The notes: generated from the sequence alone by a model not told the origin. A DNA stretch of 64,000 bases from Synechococcus sp. WH 8109 (GCF_000161795.2 NZ_CP006882.1:1-64000), one strand, 5' to 3'. Counted from the first letter of the stretch, positions 1 to 10,766 are shown. Translations and numbers: made by a program.

Positions 1-1071
1 TTGGCCAATGTGTTGCTGACTGCCGATGCCGGCAGCAACCGCCTCAGCCTTACCGGTTTTGATCTGAGCCTGGGAATTCAGACGTCTCTCGCCGCCAGTG
101 TGGAAACCAGCGGTGCCATCACACTGCCGGCCCGGTTGCTGGGAGAGATCGTGTCCCGCTTGTCCAGCGATTCTCCGGTCACCCTCGCCGTAGACGATTC
201 CGGTGAGCAAGTTCAGCTCACCAGCCTCAGCGGTAGCTATCAGATGCGCGGCATGAGCGCTGACGACTATCCCGATCTTCCGATGGTGGAGAGTGGCATG
301 ACGCTCAAGCTGCAACCTGAACGGTTGGTGCAGGCGCTCAAAGGCACCCTATTCGCCAGCAGTGCTGATGAAGCGAAGCAACTGCTCACCGGCGTGCATC
401 TCAAGTTCAACCAGCGGGCTCTGGAAGCGGCTGCTACCGATGGTCACCGCCTTGCTGTGCTCAATGTTGAGGATGCCCTGCAGGATGTGGCCGTGACCGA
501 TTCGGCGGAAGACGAGAGTTTTGCGGTGACACTTCCATCGCGCTCACTCCGGGAGGTGGAGCGGCTGATGGCGTCCTGGCGGTCCGATGAACCGGTCAGT
601 TTGTTCTGTGATCGCGGCCAGGTGGTGTTGCTTGCGGCCGACCAAATGGTCACCAGCCGCACCTTGGAAGGCACCTATCCCAATTACGGCCAGCTGATTC
701 CCGATGGTTTCACCCGCACCTTTGGAATGGACCGTCGCGCCCTGATCGCTGCTTTGGAACGGATTGCTGTGCTCGCTGATCAACACAACAACGTTGTCAA
801 ATTCAGCAGTCAGCCTGAGGACGGTGTTGTCCAGATCAGTGCCGATGCGCAGGATGTCGGTAGTGGCTCTGAATCGCTTCCCTCCAACTTGGAGGGTGAC
901 GCCATGCAGATTGCCTTCAATGTTCGCTATCTGCTGGATGGCCTGAAAGCCATGGGCTCTGATCGGATTGTTCTGCACTGCAACGCGCCCACCACGCCGG
1001 CTGTGCTCCGTTCCGAGGAAGCGTCCGAAGCCTTCACCTATCTGGTGATGCCTGTTCAGATTCGTTCCTGA
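1..1071 (+). CDS. dnaN: DNA polymerase III beta sliding clamp (5' truncated by window edge)
   Basis: This is the ring-shaped clamp that tethers the replicative polymerase to DNA. The 356 residues visible cover most of a three-domain beta clamp, including the central A-A-T-D-G-H-R-L stretch near residue 145 and the C-terminal Y-L-V-M-P-V-Q tail that is near-invariant in the family. The first codon is TTG, but it is almost certainly an internal leucine: about 30 N-terminal residues expected of the family are missing, so the true start lies before base 1. In picocyanobacteria dnaN is conventionally gene 1 near the origin, which fits the genes that follow. The stop codon ends two bases before the next GTG start. 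Confidence 0.97.
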   Translation: MANVLLTADAGSNRLSLTGFDLSLGIQTSLAASVETSGAITLPARLLGEIVSRLSSDSPVTLAVDDSGEQVQLTSLSGSYQMRGMSADDYPDLPMVESGMTLKLQPERLVQALKGTLFASSADEAKQLLTGVHLKFNQRALEAAATDGHRLAVLNVEDALQDVAVTDSAEDESFAVTLPSRSLREVERLMASWRSDEPVSLFCDRGQVVLLAADQMVTSRTLEGTYPNYGQLIPDGFTRTFGMDRRALIAALERIAVLADQHNNVVKFSSQPEDGVVQISADAQDVGSGSESLPSNLEGDAMQIAFNVRYLLDGLKAMGSDRIVLHCNAPTTPAVLRSEEASEAFTYLVMPVQIRS

Positions 1072-1072
1072 T

Positions 1073-1828
1073 GTGTCGCTACCAGATCAGCTGCTCCTTA
1101 GTGATCTTCTGAGTCATACGGTTCGTTGTGATTTGGGTCTGGATCATGGGCCTGGGGTCATGGCCTGGATGCATCCGCCGGTGCATCGTCTTCTGGGCTG
1201 GGTCAGCCGTCCATCGGCCCTGCGCATGTCACGGGATGTCTGGCGTTTGAATCAGTGTTGTGGTTTGAGCGATCAACAGGTGTTTGTGCGTGGCGAGCCA
1301 GCGGTCACCGATCAGGTGACCCTGGAGCGCTTGCCCACGCTGATGGATGCAGCCTTGCTGGACCGTGACGGTGAGCGGATCGGCAGCGTTGTGGACCTTG
1401 ATTTTCGACCTGCCGATGGCGCGATTCTTCACTACCTGATTGCCCGCAGCGACCCGCGTTTGCCCGGGAGTTCCCGATGGCGTTTGGCTCCCGATCGCAT
1501 CCTTGATCAACAACCGGGTCAGATCCAAACTGGCTTGATGGGATTGGACGATCTGCCTATGGCCCGCGCCAGCGTTCGGCAAGATTTGCTCCAACGCACC
1601 CAACACTGGCGGGACCAGTTGCGTTCCATGGGTGATCGGGCCAGCGATCGCCTGGAGGGTTGGTTGGATGACTCGCCTATCGATGAGCTGCGATCGGAAA
1701 GCGTGCGCTTCACATCCGACGACGAGGACGAACCAAGAGAGGTGTCTGGACCTGAGGTCTGGGACGACGAAAGCTGGGACGAGACCCCCTCTCGCCGCCG
1801 CCGCGAGGACGAAGATCCCTGGATCTGA
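1073..1828 (+). CDS. PRC-barrel domain protein of unknown role
   Basis: A 251-residue soluble protein starting at GTG one base after the dnaN stop, so very likely co-transcribed with it. Residues about 85-150 contain a segment typical of PRC-barrel folds ([17 protein letters not shown] then a strand with I-L-H-Y-L-I-A). An earlier stretch (residues 10-75) looks like a second, more divergent copy. The C-terminal 60 residues are highly charged, with runs of D/E and R, and are probably disordered. PRC barrels are found in RimM and in photosynthetic reaction-centre H subunits; no enzymatic motif is visible. The position between dnaN and purL is conserved in marine picocyanobacteria. The cellular role is unknown. 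Confidence 0.8.
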   Translation: MSLPDQLLLSDLLSHTVRCDLGLDHGPGVMAWMHPPVHRLLGWVSRPSALRMSRDVWRLNQCCGLSDQQVFVRGEPAVTDQVTLERLPTLMDAALLDRDGERIGSVVDLDFRPADGAILHYLIARSDPRLPGSSRWRLAPDRILDQQPGQIQTGLMGLDDLPMARASVRQDLLQRTQHWRDQLRSMGDRASDRLEGWLDDSPIDELRSESVRFTSDDEDEPREVSGPEVWDDESWDETPSRRRREDEDPWI

Positions 1829-1868
1829 AGGGCGGTCGGCAACACTGGGGGGAGGTGCTCCGCGATTC

Positions 1869-4175
1869 GTGGTTTCCTCCCCTGCGTACGACATAGCTGC
1901 AGCCTTGAAGCAGGAAGGGCTTAAGCCCAGTGACTGGGATGAGATCTGTCGGCGTCTCGGCCGCGAGCCGAATCGAGCCGAATTGGGCATGTTCGGGGTG
2001 ATGTGGTCCGAACACTGCTGTTATCGCAATTCCCGGCCTTTGCTGAGTGGCTTCCCCACGGAGGGACCACGCATCCTTGTGGGACCCGGCGAAAACGCTG
2101 GTGTGGTGGATCTCGGAGGGGGCCATCGGTTGGCCTTCAAGATCGAAAGCCACAACCACCCCTCCGCCGTCGAACCCTTTCAGGGTGCGGCCACAGGGGT
2201 GGGCGGCATCCTGCGTGACATCTTCACGATGGGGGCCCGTCCGATTGCGCTGCTGAACGCTCTGCGCTTCGGCCCTCTTGAGGATTCCGCCAACGTTGGC
2301 CTGATGGAAGGTGTTGTGGCCGGCATTGCCCATTACGGCAACTGCGTTGGTGTGCCGACGGTGGGTGGCGAGGTGGCTTTTGATCCCTCCTATTCCGGCA
2401 ATCCGCTGGTGAATGCCATGGCCCTTGGCCTCATGGAGACCGAGGAGATCGTCAAATCCGGTGCGATCGGCGTCGGTAATCCTGTGGTGTACGTGGGCAG
2501 CACCACCGGTCGGGACGGCATGGGGGGAGCCAGCTTTGCCAGTGCTGAGCTCAGTGCTGATTCCTTGGATGATCGCCCCGCTGTTCAAGTGGGCGATCCG
2601 TTTCTGGAGAAAGGGTTGATCGAAGCCTGCCTTGAGGCCTTCGCCAGTGGTGATGTGGTAGCCGCTCAGGACATGGGCGCCGCTGGTCTCACCTGCAGCT
2701 GTTCGGAAATGGCTGCCAAAGGGGGCCTGGGGGTGGAACTGGATCTGGACCGTGTTCCAGCCCGTGAAACCAGGATGACGGCCTACGAGTTTCTGTTGTC
2801 GGAATCCCAGGAACGGATGTTGTTCGTGGTGAAGGCCGGCCGGGAGGACGCCTTGATGCACCGTTTCCGTCGCTGGGGCTTGCAGGCGGCGGTTGTGGGC
2901 AAGGTGCTCCAGGAACCGATTGTGCGGGTGTTGCATCACGGTGCCGTCGCCGCTGAGGTGCCGGCCACGGCTCTTGCCGATGACACCCCAATCGAAAAAC
3001 ATGCCCTGTTGCAGGAGCCCCCGGCAGACCTTCAGGCGCTCTGGAGTTGGACCGAGCAGGAGCTTCCGGCGCTGAGCGATGCAGCGGCAGCCCTGCTTCA
3101 GCTTCTGGATGACCCCACCATTGCGAGCAAGCAGTGGGTTCACCGTCAGTACGACCAGCAGGTGCTGGCAAACACGGTGGTCTCGTCTGGAGCCGCTGAT
3201 GCTGCTGTGGTGCGTCTGAGACCTCAGCAAGGCGATGGATCCATGGCCGCATCCAATCGTGGTGTTGCTGCCACGGTGGATTGCCCCAACCGTTGGGTTG
3301 CCCTGGATCCCGAACGCGGCGCTCAGGCGGCCGTTGCCGAAGCGGCACGCAACCTGAGTTGTGTGGGGGCAGAGCCTCTGGCGGTGACCGACAACCTCAA
3401 TTTCCCGTCACCGGAAACACCTAAGGGCTTCTGGCAGCTGGCCATGGCGTGCCGCGGGATCTCCGATGCTTGCCGTGCCCTCAACACCCCCGTCACTGGC
3501 GGCAATGTCTCGCTTTACAACGAGACCAAACAGGACGACGGCACGATGCAACCGATCCACCCCACGCCGGTAATCGGCATGGTTGGTGGTGTGGATGACA
3601 TCAGCCGTGTGACTGGCTTGGCCTGGCAACAGTCCGGCGATGCGATCTTCCTCATCGGTGTTCCGCCGGAGGATGGTGCCGATCCCAGCCTTGGTTTGGC
3701 CGGCAGTGCCTACCAGCAGAAGACCCTTGGCTCCTTGGCCGGACGACCGCCCAAGCCCGATCTTGCCGTCGAAGCAGCGGTAGGGCATTTGGTGCGTGAG
3801 GCTATTGCTCAAGGTTTGTTGGCCTCCGCCCACGATTGCAGTGATGGCGGCTTGGCCGTGGCGTTGGCTGAATCCTGCATCGCCTCTGATCTGGGCATCA
3901 GCGTGACCTTGTCCACAGGCTCAGCGCGCCTGGAGCGGGTTCTGTTCGCCGAAGGCGGTAGCCGTGTGATTGTGTCGGTGAATGCAGCATCCCTCCCTGC
4001 ATGGGAGCAGTTGATCGGATCCAATCCAGCGCTCTGCGTCACCCAGCTGGGCAGCGTGACTGCGGAGGCTCGATTGGTGATCCGATCCGAATCGGCCGTT
4101 CAACTCGATCTTGAGGTGCAACGCTGTGCTGCTGTTTTCCGTGATGCGTTGCCCCGACGGATGCATTCGGAGTGA
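1869..4175 (+). CDS. purL: Phosphoribosylformylglycinamidine synthase subunit PurL
   Basis: The large subunit of FGAM synthase, the fourth step of de novo purine synthesis; it works with PurS and PurQ. The length of about 768 residues is that of the small-type PurL lacking a fused glutaminase. Diagnostic motifs are M-W-S-E-H-C-C-Y near residue 45 and [19 protein letters not shown] around residues 90-110 (nucleotide and metal binding). A second AIR-synthase-like repeat carries [10 protein letters not shown] near residue 540. The frame is open much further upstream, but that part overlaps the preceding gene. I chose GTG at 1869, preceded by a G-rich ribosome binding site at 1848-1856. The neighbour purF is in the same pathway. 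Confidence 0.95.
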   Translation: MVSSPAYDIAAALKQEGLKPSDWDEICRRLGREPNRAELGMFGVMWSEHCCYRNSRPLLSGFPTEGPRILVGPGENAGVVDLGGGHRLAFKIESHNHPSAVEPFQGAATGVGGILRDIFTMGARPIALLNALRFGPLEDSANVGLMEGVVAGIAHYGNCVGVPTVGGEVAFDPSYSGNPLVNAMALGLMETEEIVKSGAIGVGNPVVYVGSTTGRDGMGGASFASAELSADSLDDRPAVQVGDPFLEKGLIEACLEAFASGDVVAAQDMGAAGLTCSCSEMAAKGGLGVELDLDRVPARETRMTAYEFLLSESQERMLFVVKAGREDALMHRFRRWGLQAAVVGKVLQEPIVRVLHHGAVAAEVPATALADDTPIEKHALLQEPPADLQALWSWTEQELPALSDAAAALLQLLDDPTIASKQWVHRQYDQQVLANTVVSSGAADAAVVRLRPQQGDGSMAASNRGVAATVDCPNRWVALDPERGAQAAVAEAARNLSCVGAEPLAVTDNLNFPSPETPKGFWQLAMACRGISDACRALNTPVTGGNVSLYNETKQDDGTMQPIHPTPVIGMVGGVDDISRVTGLAWQQSGDAIFLIGVPPEDGADPSLGLAGSAYQQKTLGSLAGRPPKPDLAVEAAVGHLVREAIAQGLLASAHDCSDGGLAVALAESCIASDLGISVTLSTGSARLERVLFAEGGSRVIVSVNAASLPAWEQLIGSNPALCVTQLGSVTAEARLVIRSESAVQLDLEVQRCAAVFRDALPRRMHSE

Positions 4176-4179
4176 TTGA

Positions 4180-4196
4180 GTCAGGCGTTGCCTGAC
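4180..4196 (+). repeat. Small perfect inverted repeat between purL and purF
   Basis: GTCAGGC, a GTT loop, then GCCTGAC form a perfect 7-bp hairpin just after the purL stop, followed by a pyrimidine-rich stretch (tcgtttctcttcct). It could be a weak terminator or an attenuation/processing hairpin between purL and purF. No clean T-run directly follows the stem, so the function is unproven. Confidence 0.45.
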
Positions 4197-4236
4197 GGTC
4201 GTTTCTCTTCCTTATCTCTCTGACTTCGGATTCATC

Positions 4237-5694
4237 ATGTGCGGCATTATCGGAATGTTCTGTGTTGACTCAGTCAACCAACAGATCTACGACAATCTGC
4301 TTCTGCTTCAGCACCGCGGTCAGGACTCTGCAGGGATTGTCACGATGGACAATCACACCTTCCATGTGCACAAACAAAGGGGACGAGTGCGTGAAGCCTT
4401 TCGCACACGAGACATGCGAAAGCTGTTGGGCAATGCAGGGATCGGCCACGTTCGTTATGCCACCCGTGGTGCTGCTGCGTCAGAAGAGGAAGTTCAGCCG
4501 TTCTATGTGAATGCCCCCTATGGCATCACTTTCGTTCACAACGGCAATCTCACCAACACTCTTCAGCTTGAGCAGGATCTTTTCAAGATTGATCGTCGTC
4601 ACACCAATTCCACCAGCGATACGGAGATGCTGGTCAATGTGTTGGCTACGGAGATTCAATCTCAACTCACAGGACGTGATCTGACACCGGATCAGTTATT
4701 TGGTGCGGTGGCGTCACTCCATCACCGTGTTCAGGGCTCCTACGCGGCGATCGCTTTGATTGCGGGCCACGGAATGCTGGCTTTCCGGGATCCCTATGGA
4801 ATTCGTCCCCTGATTCTCGGCAGGCGGTTGTCTGACCAGGGTTGTGAGGAGTGGATTGTCGCCAGTGAATCGCTGGTGATTGAAAACAGTGGCTACGAGA
4901 TCGTTCGCGATGTTGACCCCGGTGAGGCGGTATTCATCGACGCTGATTCGAACTTGCACCAGCGTCAGTGTGCTGAGTCTCCTCGCTTGATTCCCTGTGC
5001 TTTTGAGTACGTGTATTTGGCGCGGCCGGATTCCGTTATGAATGGCATATCGGTGTACGAGTCGCGTTTACGGATGGGTGATCGTCTGGCTCAAACTATT
5101 GCTGAAACATTGCCGGCTGGTGATATTGATGTTGTGATGCCGATTCCTGATTCAGCAAGACCTTCGGCGATGCAGGTGGCCAAGCAATTGGGTCTTGATT
5201 ATCGAGAAGGGTTTTACAAGAACCGCTATGTCGGCCGTACCTTCATCATGCCGGGTCAAGCTGAAAGGAAGAAATCAGTGCGGCAGAAGCTCAATGCTCT
5301 CGGAACTGAATTCGCTGGGAAGAATGTTCTGATTGTCGACGACTCGATTGTTCGTGGAACAACATCCCGCGAGATTGTTCAGATGGCACGCAGCGCTGGT
5401 GCCAACAAGGTGACGTTCACGTCGGCTGCTCCACCGGTTCGCTATCCCAATGTTTATGGGATCAACATGCCAACTCGTGCGGAGCTCCTTGCCCACGGCC
5501 GAACCAGTGAGCAGATCTCAGATGTTCTCGGGGCTGATCATGTTGTTTATCAGACCGTTGAGAACTTGTTAGAAAGTATTGTGGAGAAAACTGAGATCAG
5601 GGATCTCGAGATGTCTTGTTTTGATGGCCACTACGTGACCGGTGGAATCGATGAAGATTATTTCCTGTGGTTGGAGCAGAATTGCCGCTCTTGA
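4237..5694 (+). CDS. purF: Amidophosphoribosyltransferase
   Basis: Catalyses the committed step of purine synthesis, PRPP + glutamine to 5-phosphoribosylamine. The protein begins M-C-G-I-I-G-M-F, so Cys2 becomes the N-terminal nucleophile of an Ntn glutaminase once Met is removed. No longer propeptide is present. The glutaminase domain occupies about residues 2-240 and includes L-Q-H-R-G-Q-D-S-A-G and H-N-G-N-L-T-N. The C-terminal phosphoribosyltransferase domain has the PRPP loop V-L-I-V-D-D-S-I-V-R-G-T-T-S near residue 365. The length of 485 is normal. It lies 61 bp after purL, converges on the topoisomerase gene, and is noticeably less GC-rich than its neighbours. Confidence 0.97.
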   Translation: MCGIIGMFCVDSVNQQIYDNLLLLQHRGQDSAGIVTMDNHTFHVHKQRGRVREAFRTRDMRKLLGNAGIGHVRYATRGAAASEEEVQPFYVNAPYGITFVHNGNLTNTLQLEQDLFKIDRRHTNSTSDTEMLVNVLATEIQSQLTGRDLTPDQLFGAVASLHHRVQGSYAAIALIAGHGMLAFRDPYGIRPLILGRRLSDQGCEEWIVASESLVIENSGYEIVRDVDPGEAVFIDADSNLHQRQCAESPRLIPCAFEYVYLARPDSVMNGISVYESRLRMGDRLAQTIAETLPAGDIDVVMPIPDSARPSAMQVAKQLGLDYREGFYKNRYVGRTFIMPGQAERKKSVRQKLNALGTEFAGKNVLIVDDSIVRGTTSREIVQMARSAGANKVTFTSAAPPVRYPNVYGINMPTRAELLAHGRTSEQISDVLGADHVVYQTVENLLESIVEKTEIRDLEMSCFDGHYVTGGIDEDYFLWLEQNCRS

Positions 5695-5701
5695 TCGGGG
5701 G

Positions 5702-8170
5702 TTAGGGATTCGGTTGAATGGCGTTGATCACATCAACGATGGCCTCTCCCTTTTGAAGAGACGCCTGCTCCGTAGGTTTGTCTCCGGGTTTTGAGACGTT
5801 GATGTTGTCCGGATCCAATCGTCCGTGACGATCCTTGCTGGTGCGCACACCAACAAGACCGGGTCCAGTGCTGATGCCCACCAGACGATCAGATTCCGCA
5901 TCAATCTGCAGCGCCATGCTGCCGAGATCGCCCCGTTGGTTGTAGCGCAGGCCTGAATAGTCGATTCGCCCGATCATTCCCTGCCTGGTGATCAGCATCA
6001 GTGGTGTCTGTTCCGTGCAGACGGCTCCAACGATATGTTCCCCTGGGAGCAATCGCATGGTCATGGGTCCCTGCGCCAATCGACCCATCAACGGAAGTGA
6101 ATCTTCAGTGACTCGCAGCCGCAGCAGGCGACCGATGTCACTGATCAGCGCCAGTGTTCCCTGGTCGCGGCAGATCACTGCACTATTGAGCTCGACTCCC
6201 TCTTTCAACTTAAGAACGCTAGTGGCCCGACCGGAAAGGTCCACAATTTCGCTGAGGGGGAGCCGCTTAAAGCGTCCATCGCTGCTGAGCAAGCCCAGAC
6301 TCAGATTGTCAATGTTTTGGCTGGGCAGCGACAGCAGCGAAACGATGGGGTCTCCGTCGAGGCCCGTGGGCAGGAATCGGTCAATCGGACCGGGTTGCTG
6401 TCCAGCAAATTCCCAGCGCACCTGGGCGATGCGTCCCCTTGCACTCACCGCCAACAGTCGTGGTGGTGGCTCGATCGGCAGGATCACCCGTGCCGGAGAT
6501 GGTGCATCACCAATGGGGCAAGGATCATTGAGGTGCAGTCGGCCCAGCACCTGGGGGGTGACGATTTTCACTTGGCCATCGGCCTGGATCAGCACCCGAC
6601 CATCTCCGGGCAGTGCAGCCAAGGCCTGCTGACGCAGCAGTTCCGTGTTCGGCCGTTGGCTGGCTGCCCGTTCGGCCATCAGGGCATCACCGCCCTCTAC
6701 CAGGCGGGTTCGCCGCGGGGTGCTGAAGCGTTTTTTCAACGCCTTGAGCTCCGTCACCATCGCGTCCAGCAGCTGATCCCGGTTGTCGAGGAGCAACTTC
6801 AGGCGTTGGCGTTCTGCTCGAAGCTCATCCAGCTCCTGGCGCAGGCTTTCCTGTTCGAGTCCGGTCAGGCGCCTCAGGGGCATGGCCAACACCGCATCCG
6901 CCTGCCGTTCGCTGAGGTCGAGGCGCACCATCAGGCTGGCGCGGGCTGAGGCGGCGTCATTCGCCTCCTGAATCATGGCGATCACAGCCTGAAGGTTGTT
7001 CAGGGCTGAGATCAGTCCTTCCACCACCTCAAGCCGGTCTTCGGTCTTGCGTAGGGCATGACTGGTGCGCCGGATCAGGGTCAGTTCCCTGAAATCGAGG
7101 AAGGTCTGCAGCAGTTGGCGCAGCGACAGTTGCTGGGGTTGTCCATCCACCAGGGCGAGAAGGATGGCTCCGAAGTTGCTCTGCAGTGCCGTTCGCCGTT
7201 GCAAATCCTTCAGCACATTCTCAGGATCTGCATCGCGACGCAGCTCCACCACCACACGCATTCCTTCGCGGTCGCTTTCGTCGCGGATGTCGGCAATTCC
7301 GCCGATTTTTCCGTCGTTGACGGACTCCGCCAGTTTTTCAATCCAGCCGGCCTTGCTGAGTTGGTACGGCAGTTCGGTGACGACAACGGCATTGCGTTTG
7401 TGGCGTCCTTTGCCCGGTTGCACTTCTTCGGTGTGGGCCACGCCGCGCATCGGGATGCTGCCGCGTCCATGCAGGTAGGTGTCCCGCAGGCCTGAGCTGA
7501 TCAGTACTTCACCGCCTGTGGGGAAGTCGGGCCCTGGGATCAGCTCCAGCAGTTTTTCGTCACTCAGCTCCGGTTTGCGGATCAGGGCGATAAGTCCTTC
7601 CACCACCTCTCCCAGGTTGTGCGGGGGAATGCTGGTGGCCATGCCAACGGCGATGCCGGAGCAGCCATTCAGCAGCAGGAAGGGAAGCTGGGCCGGAAGA
7701 ACGGTGGGTTCCTGTTGGGACCCATCGAAGTTCGGTGCGAAATCAACCGTGTCTTCACCGATCTCCTCCAGCATCGCCTGGTGAGAGATCGGCGCCAGTC
7801 GGGTTTCGGTGTACCGCATGGCCGCCGGTGGGTCGTCATCCACCGAGCCGAAATTGCCATGGCCGTCGAGCAGTGGATGACGGCTGGAGAAGGTCTGAAC
7901 AAGCCGCACCAAGGCGTCGTAAACGGCTTGATCACCATGCGGGTGGTACTTGCCGAGGACGTCACCAACAACTCTTGCGCATTTCCGATAAGGACGGTCT
8001 GGGGTCAACCCCAGTTCCTGCATCGCGTACAGAATCCGCCGTTGGACGGGTTTGAGGCCATCGCGGGCATCGGGCAACGCCCGACCCACGATCACGCTCA
8101 TCGCGTATTCGAGGTAGGAGCGCTGCATCTCCCGATGCAGGGCGATCGGTTCAACGCGCTCCTCAGCCAT
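5702..8170 (-). CDS. Type IIA topoisomerase subunit A (GyrA/ParC-like)
   Basis: The DNA-cleaving subunit of a gyrase or topoisomerase IV. The winged-helix domain is clear: [13 protein letters not shown] near residues 28-40, G-K-Y-H-P-H-G-D around 73-80, and the catalytic tyrosine in A-A-M-R-Y-T-E-T-R (Tyr120). A coiled-coil arm follows at about 370-470. The C-terminal beta-pinwheel (about 510-800) lacks a canonical GyrA box (Q-R-R-G-G-K-G). The closest match is N-Q-R-G-D-L-G-S, so supercoiling activity is doubtful and a ParC-like decatenase is plausible. Cyanobacteria usually have a separate gyrA. The gene converges on purF with only 7 bp between them. No gene symbol is assigned because the subtype is uncertain. 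Confidence 0.92.
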   Translation of the reverse strand: MAEERVEPIALHREMQRSYLEYAMSVIVGRALPDARDGLKPVQRRILYAMQELGLTPDRPYRKCARVVGDVLGKYHPHGDQAVYDALVRLVQTFSSRHPLLDGHGNFGSVDDDPPAAMRYTETRLAPISHQAMLEEIGEDTVDFAPNFDGSQQEPTVLPAQLPFLLLNGCSGIAVGMATSIPPHNLGEVVEGLIALIRKPELSDEKLLELIPGPDFPTGGEVLISSGLRDTYLHGRGSIPMRGVAHTEEVQPGKGRHKRNAVVVTELPYQLSKAGWIEKLAESVNDGKIGGIADIRDESDREGMRVVVELRRDADPENVLKDLQRRTALQSNFGAILLALVDGQPQQLSLRQLLQTFLDFRELTLIRRTSHALRKTEDRLEVVEGLISALNNLQAVIAMIQEANDAASARASLMVRLDLSERQADAVLAMPLRRLTGLEQESLRQELDELRAERQRLKLLLDNRDQLLDAMVTELKALKKRFSTPRRTRLVEGGDALMAERAASQRPNTELLRQQALAALPGDGRVLIQADGQVKIVTPQVLGRLHLNDPCPIGDAPSPARVILPIEPPPRLLAVSARGRIAQVRWEFAGQQPGPIDRFLPTGLDGDPIVSLLSLPSQNIDNLSLGLLSSDGRFKRLPLSEIVDLSGRATSVLKLKEGVELNSAVICRDQGTLALISDIGRLLRLRVTEDSLPLMGRLAQGPMTMRLLPGEHIVGAVCTEQTPLMLITRQGMIGRIDYSGLRYNQRGDLGSMALQIDAESDRLVGISTGPGLVGVRTSKDRHGRLDPDNINVSKPGDKPTEQASLQKGEAIVDVINAIQPNP

Positions 8171-8215
8171 TCGGTCTTTCGCTCTCCGACCGGTAGGCGC
8201 TCAGCCTACAGATGA

Positions 8216-9097
8216 TCACTGGCTTTTCTTCCACGTTGCGTTGGCTTGGGCTCGTTCCACGCTGTTAGTGAGCCGCGGCTCGCTCAGCAATTGTGCCGTC
8301 GCCTCACGGATGCGCACACCCCAAAGCTGTTCGGCTTGATGCAGGGGCAGGACGTAGTTGGGGTTCTTGGCCAACGCTGTGGAAGCGAGCTGGATCGCCT
8401 CGGTCTGCTCACCCTGTTGATGCAGAGCTGCGGCCAGGGCCAGCATCGGTTCTGCGTTGGTCTCCAGCTTCAACACCCGGCGCCAACGCCGCACGGCTTC
8501 CTGTCGCTGGCCCATCTCAAAAAGCACCAGGGCCTGGTTGTTCAGGGCTTCCCAGAACTCCGGCTTCAGGCCCGTGGCTTGTTCGAACGACTTAAGGGCC
8601 AGAGGGAGTTCGCCCCGCATGATCCTGGCGTTGCCGAGGTCGAAATAGGCCGAAGCGTTGTTCGGATCCAATTGGAGTCCGCGGGTAATCAAGGGAACGG
8701 CATCGTCCGGTCGCTCTGCCCGCAGGGCAATCGCTGCTTCGGCGAACCACAGGCCGGCTTTTTCAGGATTCAGCTGCTTGGCCCGGGCCAGAGACTGGCT
8801 TGCGTCCTTGAGGTCGTTGTTGCGCAGTTGAGCCTCCGCCAGGATCGACCAGAACCGTTCATCATTGGGGTTGAGCCGCACCGCCAGAGCCGCGAGTCGT
8901 GCTGCGTCCTTGGCTTGCCCCAGCTGAAGCAGCTGTGCAGCTGTTCGACCGATGCCGATTGATGAGCCCTTGAGTTCCTCTTCGGTGGGCAGATAGACGT
9001 AGGGGATCAGGGCGTTGGCTGCTGGGGCGCCGAACAAACCGCCCAGAACGACCAGTGCAGCCGCCAGCGTCCGACGCAAGCTAATTCGACGCAGCAC
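8216..9097 (-). CDS. Exported TPR-repeat protein
   Basis: A 293-residue protein with an N-terminal signal sequence (L-R-R-I-S-L-R-R-T-L-A-A-A-L-V-V then A-P-A-A-N-A) and at least four tetratricopeptide repeats, such as residues with L-N-P-N-D-E-R-F-W-S-I-L-A-E-A-Q-L and D-P-N-N-A-S-A-Y-F-D-L-G-N-A. TPRs are protein-protein scaffolds, so this is probably a periplasmic, lumenal or membrane-anchored assembly factor. The partner is unknown. I chose GTG at 9097, which places basic residues directly before the hydrophobic core. A longer frame runs to 9229 but overlaps queG by over 100 bp. It sits between queG and the topoisomerase on the same strand. Confidence 0.85.
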   Translation of the reverse strand: MLRRISLRRTLAAALVVLGGLFGAPAANALIPYVYLPTEEELKGSSIGIGRTAAQLLQLGQAKDAARLAALAVRLNPNDERFWSILAEAQLRNNDLKDASQSLARAKQLNPEKAGLWFAEAAIALRAERPDDAVPLITRGLQLDPNNASAYFDLGNARIMRGELPLALKSFEQATGLKPEFWEALNNQALVLFEMGQRQEAVRRWRRVLKLETNAEPMLALAAALHQQGEQTEAIQLASTALAKNPNYVLPLHQAEQLWGVRIREATAQLLSEPRLTNSVERAQANATWKKSQ

Positions 9098-9116
9098 TGG
9101 AGCCAGAGTGGAGTCG

Positions 9117-10082
9117 CTAAAGCGTAGGTGTGGGATCCGGTTGTGCTGCAGCGGCGTTGCGACGCCACATCCAGGGTTTGATCCGTCGCAACGCCGATCC
9201 CCGCAGGTTTTGGTCCCAAACACTGTCATCCCAGCTCTGGATCTGTTCCTTCTGCAGATTCAGCAGCCATGGGCGTGGCTGCACATCGGGATCACTGCTC
9301 TGGGGCAAGCTTCGGTGGTTCCAGGGGCAGACGTCCTGGCAGATGTCACATCCCGCCACCCACGGTCCAAGGGCGGCGCGAATGTTCTCCGGTAAGTCGT
9401 CCTCACGGTTTTCGATCGTGTGAAAGGCCAGGCAACGCCTTGCATCCACCACAAAAGGTTCGCGGATCGCATGCGTGGGGCATGCATCGATGCAGGCGCT
9501 GCAGCGTCCACAGAGGCTGCGGGCTGGTGGGTCGGCGTTCAAGTGCTCCGTTGTCAGCAGATGGCCGATCACCATCCACGAGCCCCGTTCGGGGTGAATC
9601 AGATTGCTGTGCTTGCCGATCCAGCCCAGGCCGGCTTCCTCAGCCCAGGCCTTGTCCAGCAGCGGTGTGGCGTCAACACAGGCGCGCCAACCGCAGTCGG
9701 GCCGTTGTTCCGAAAGCCAGCGACCGATCCGTCGCAGCCGTTGATCCACAACCCGGTGATAGTCCCGTCCCCAGCCGTAGCGGGCGACTTTGAGGGAGCC
9801 GGGAGAGGGTTGAGCGTCGACGTAATAGTTGAGGCCAACGGCGAGCACGCTGTTGGCTCCGTCCAACAGAAGCCTGGGGTCTCGCCGACGGGGGGCGGCC
9901 ATCCAGGCCATGTCAGCTTGATGACCATGGTCTAACCAGCGCTCCAGTGCTTTGGTGCGCAGCTGCAGCCGTGGACTTCCCGGGATTCTGGCAATGCCAA
10001 CGGGATTGAACCCTTCCTCAGCGGCGCGGCGCTTCAGAGCCTCGCTTAAACGAGTTTGTTGATCGGTGACATGCCCTTGCAT
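9117..10082 (-). CDS. queG: Epoxyqueuosine reductase
   Basis: The final enzyme of queuosine biosynthesis, reducing epoxyqueuosine in the tRNA wobble position with cobalamin and two [4Fe-4S] clusters. The two ferredoxin-like cluster motifs are visible: C-G-R-C-S-A-C-I-D-A-C-P near residues 190-201 and C-D-I-C-Q-D-V-C-P-W-N near residues 248-258. The upstream domain carries the A-V-G-L-N-Y-Y segment typical of the family. The length of 321 matches it. The ATG start at 10082 is followed by a normal N-terminus. Dependence on B12 fits the cobalamin gene cbiD elsewhere in the window. Confidence 0.94.
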   Translation of the reverse strand: MQGHVTDQQTRLSEALKRRAAEEGFNPVGIARIPGSPRLQLRTKALERWLDHGHQADMAWMAAPRRRDPRLLLDGANSVLAVGLNYYVDAQPSPGSLKVARYGWGRDYHRVVDQRLRRIGRWLSEQRPDCGWRACVDATPLLDKAWAEEAGLGWIGKHSNLIHPERGSWMVIGHLLTTEHLNADPPARSLCGRCSACIDACPTHAIREPFVVDARRCLAFHTIENREDDLPENIRAALGPWVAGCDICQDVCPWNHRSLPQSSDPDVQPRPWLLNLQKEQIQSWDDSVWDQNLRGSALRRIKPWMWRRNAAAAQPDPTPTL

Positions 10083-10118
10083 CGACCTTAAGGTTGGGCG
10101 CTTATCAGCATCTTCTCT

Positions 10119-10766
10119 GTGACCGGCACTGAGACAGGACGGCTTGCTCCCTTGCTGCGCTGGCTTGGTTTAACCCTCGTGGTGATCCTCGTCCTGCAGA
10201 TGCTGGCTGTTCTTGTCGGTGTCGACTGGGGTGCGGATGCTCCACGCCCGCAGGTCACCGGACCGCTGGTGGCCCTTGCTCCTTTGGGATTTGCCGGTTT
10301 GTTGACCTGCCTGATCGGATCACGGCTGGATCATCCCCATCAGCAGCGCACTCCTTTGCGTCTGCTGGTTGCCGTTCTTTCAGCGCTGTTGGCCCTCGGC
10401 ATGGTGATTGCCGTGCCCATGTCCCTGGATGGGGGTGCGGGTGACGCGGCCCGTCAACGCAATCTGGAACAGGGCCGCGAAGCGCTGAAGGATGCTCGAG
10501 CCTTCCGCGCCGATGCAGCGCAGGTCACCTCCCTTGGTGAGCAGCTGGCCCAGGCCGGTCAACTCGCTGCCGATGCCACCGATGACGACAAGCTGCGGGC
10601 GGCACAAAAGTTGGTAGACGATCAGATCGCCCAGATGGAGGCCCAACTCAAGACCGTTGAGGTCGGCCAGGCCCGTGAATCCCAGCAGCGGTTCATCGGT
10701 GGAACCATCACGGCTGTGGTTCTTGCGATTGCGTTTGTGCTCCTTGCGTTCACGGCAGTGCTCTGA
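10119..10766 (+). CDS. Membrane protein, HpsJ-like
   Basis: A 215-residue protein with an N-terminal transmembrane helix (residues about 15-33), two further helices around 48-62 and 80-100, a long charged helical segment (about 110-185) and a final transmembrane helix at the C-terminus. This topology and the sequence around the first helices resemble cyanobacterial proteins annotated as HpsJ family, named from hormogonium polysaccharide secretion. That assignment is from memory and is only moderately secure. A role in polysaccharide export is unlikely to be literal in a unicellular organism. It starts at GTG, diverges from queG across a 36-bp gap, and is followed by DUF502, nusB and ftsY on the same strand. 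Confidence 0.65.
   Translation: MTGTETGRLAPLLRWLGLTLVVILVLQMLAVLVGVDWGADAPRPQVTGPLVALAPLGFAGLLTCLIGSRLDHPHQQRTPLRLLVAVLSALLALGMVIAVPMSLDGGAGDAARQRNLEQGREALKDARAFRADAAQVTSLGEQLAQAGQLAADATDDDKLRAAQKLVDDQIAQMEAQLKTVEVGQARESQQRFIGGTITAVVLAIAFVLLAFTAVL

Noticed and set aside
1-300. Replication origin with DnaA boxes
   Set aside because: No TTATCCACA-like boxes were seen; the start of the window is inside dnaN, so the origin must lie before base 1.
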